Of a stretch of 12,852 nucleotides of DNA, positions 12,312 to 12,852 are shown piece by piece. The translations under genes were made by a program, and so were the position numbers. Location of the stretch: assembly GCA_964463865.1 (NCBI GenBank), contig CAYXDX010000045.1, forward strand, positions 1 to 12,852, written 5' to 3'. The DNA is from Ferroglobus sp964463865. Its GTDB lineage: Archaea > Halobacteriota > Archaeoglobi > Archaeoglobales > Archaeoglobaceae. Each line of letters begins with the position of its first letter. Positions within the stretch are counted from its first letter, which is position 1. The notes beneath the pieces were generated by a model. It had not been told where the DNA came from. It made no database searches and saw nothing but the letters and a program-made list of their open reading frames with translations.

Positions 12312-12852
12312 ATGGACATAGCCATTCCGTCATCCATACTCGAAAACGAGAACGACGACAAAATCAAGACGTTCAAGGTCGGTCTGATCGGGAGAGCTGC
12401 AGCTATATTCAGAGTCAACAGAATATACGTTTACGAGGACCCGAGCAGAGACGACTCGGACTTCATAATCGAGGTTCTCAGATACATGGAGACGCCGCAA
12501 TATCTGAGGAAGTATCTGTTTCCCAGGAGCAGGAACTTGAGATACGCGGGAGTCTTACAGCCTTTGCAGATACCTTCTCACAGGCCGAAACATTTAAAAG
12601 TCGGCGAGATCAGAGAGGGGGTAATCGTCAGGGTTGGGCCTGACGGCACCGCGTGGGCTGATATCGGCATGAAAGCCCTGGCCCTCTTTCGAGGGAAGGC
12701 TCGAAAGGGGGCCCGCGTGACCGTCAGGGTCTGTTCGAAGAATCCGTTGGTAGTCGAAGAGGCGAAACCGGAGGAGTATTGGGGATACCGGGTAGAGAAG
12801 TGCAGTTTGAAAGATCTGCTGAAAAGGAAAGACGCAGTAATAACCTCGAAAC
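12312..12852 (+). CDS. SPOUT-class RNA methyltransferase (PF02598, putative RNA uridine-N3 methyltransferase), partial
   Basis: The frame is open from ATG 12312 to the window end (180 codons), so the C-terminus with the SAM-binding knot is missing. The N-terminus matches the COG2106 / human SPOUT1 family: MDIAIPSSIL, KVGLIGRAAAIFRVNRIYVYED (about 22-43), then VLRYMETPQYLRKYLFP, LRYAGVLQPLQIPSHRP and VGEIREGVIVRV. The segment from about residue 97 to 150 fits the inserted OB-like nucleic-acid-binding domain of this family. Family knowledge points to RNA base methylation; the exact target here is unknown. Codon use is uneven: the first 12 Arg codons are all AGA/AGG, but the next three are CGA, CGA and CGC, inside a 67% GC patch with a strong hairpin. 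Confidence 0.9.
   Translation, partial: MDIAIPSSILENENDDKIKTFKVGLIGRAAAIFRVNRIYVYEDPSRDDSDFIIEVLRYMETPQYLRKYLFPRSRNLRYAGVLQPLQIPSHRPKHLKVGEIREGVIVRVGPDGTAWADIGMKALALFRGKARKGARVTVRVCSKNPLVVEEAKPEEYWGYRVEKCSLKDLLKRKDAVITSK
12625..12646 (+). repeat. Hairpin CGTCAGG / CCTGACG inside the SPOUT methyltransferase gene
   Basis: Seven perfect pairs, CGTCAGG (12626-12632) with CCTGACG (12639-12645), plus an outer T-G wobble, close a 6-nt loop GTTGGG. The right arm, extended to CCTGACGG (12639-12646), can alternatively pair with CCGTCAGG at 12721-12728. Confidence 0.5.
12680..12713 (+). repeat. Strong 14-bp hairpin inside the SPOUT methyltransferase gene
   Basis: Arms GGCCCTCTTTCGAG (12680-12693) and CTCGAAAGGGGGCC (12700-12713) pair over all 14 positions with a single T-G wobble, around a 6-nt loop GGAAGG. 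It is by far the longest near-perfect stem I found in the window outside the tRNA. The reading frame continues through it. Confidence 0.75.

Noticed and set aside
12293..12643. A 116-codon open frame starting at 12293
   Set aside because: It is out of frame with the SPOUT methyltransferase, whose product is clearly recognisable over the same bases.
1..12852. Mobile elements, CRISPR arrays, toxin-antitoxin or defence systems
   Set aside because: I saw no transposase, integrase, spaced direct repeats, terminal inverted repeats or defence-type domains on either strand. The gene content is housekeeping and transport.

Overview
The window looks like ordinary chromosome from a hyperthermophilic euryarchaeon, most likely an archaeoglobale (Archaeoglobus, Ferroglobus or Geoglobus). 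The evidence is an Alba chromatin protein very close to the Archaeoglobus fulgidus one as I remember it, an archaeal phosphoglycerate kinase and aspartate-semialdehyde dehydrogenase, Arg codons dominated by AGA/AGG, tight gene packing with no gene-free stretch over about 85 bp, and archaeal TATA boxes. Genus assignment is inference. There are no insertion sequences, CRISPR arrays, phage genes or recognisable defence genes.

Layout. Bases 2841-16 (minus strand) form a three-gene unit: a small PRC-barrel protein, a hydantoinase/oxoprolinase-like ASKHA protein and a histone-deacetylase-family zinc amidohydrolase, joined by a 1-bp gap and a 4-base overlap. Divergent from it is an unrecognised polytopic membrane protein (2909-3688). 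Its 3' end overlaps the convergent gene 4947-3670, a 425-residue protein with two tandem thymidylate-synthase-like halves. A tRNA-Gly(GCC) at 5030-5103 is followed 19 bp later by an ABC-class ATPase of the PF09818/COG3044 type (5123-6718) and then a ClC-family chloride channel with two CBS domains (6753-8507). On the minus strand follow phosphoglycerate kinase (9687-8488), Alba (9993-9721), aspartate-semialdehyde dehydrogenase (11070-10036) and an MFS transporter (12229-11135). The right edge holds a SPOUT-class RNA methyltransferase gene on the plus strand (12312 to the end), cut off by the window.

Expression. Most single genes have a TATA-like box centred about 26-30 bp upstream of the start codon and no Shine-Dalgarno site, so they are predicted to make leaderless mRNAs. 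The clear exceptions are alba, which has a GAGGAGGG site and a short leader, and the internally translated HDAC-family gene, which has GGAGG before a TTG start. Two convergent gene pairs overlap at their 3' ends by about 20 bp.

Most unusual items. (1) The tandem thymidylate-synthase-like protein keeps the substrate-binding residues in both halves with the spacing of E. coli ThyA, but has the catalytic cysteine only in the second half. This suggests a single-chain pseudodimer with one active site. (2) A 14-bp hairpin and mutually exclusive inverted repeats lie in a 67% GC, CGN-codon-rich patch inside the SPOUT methyltransferase gene. (3) The PRC / HyuA-like / HDAC-family operon has no obvious joint function. 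(4) An identical 12-mer sits 25-26 bp upstream of both asd and the TS-like gene.
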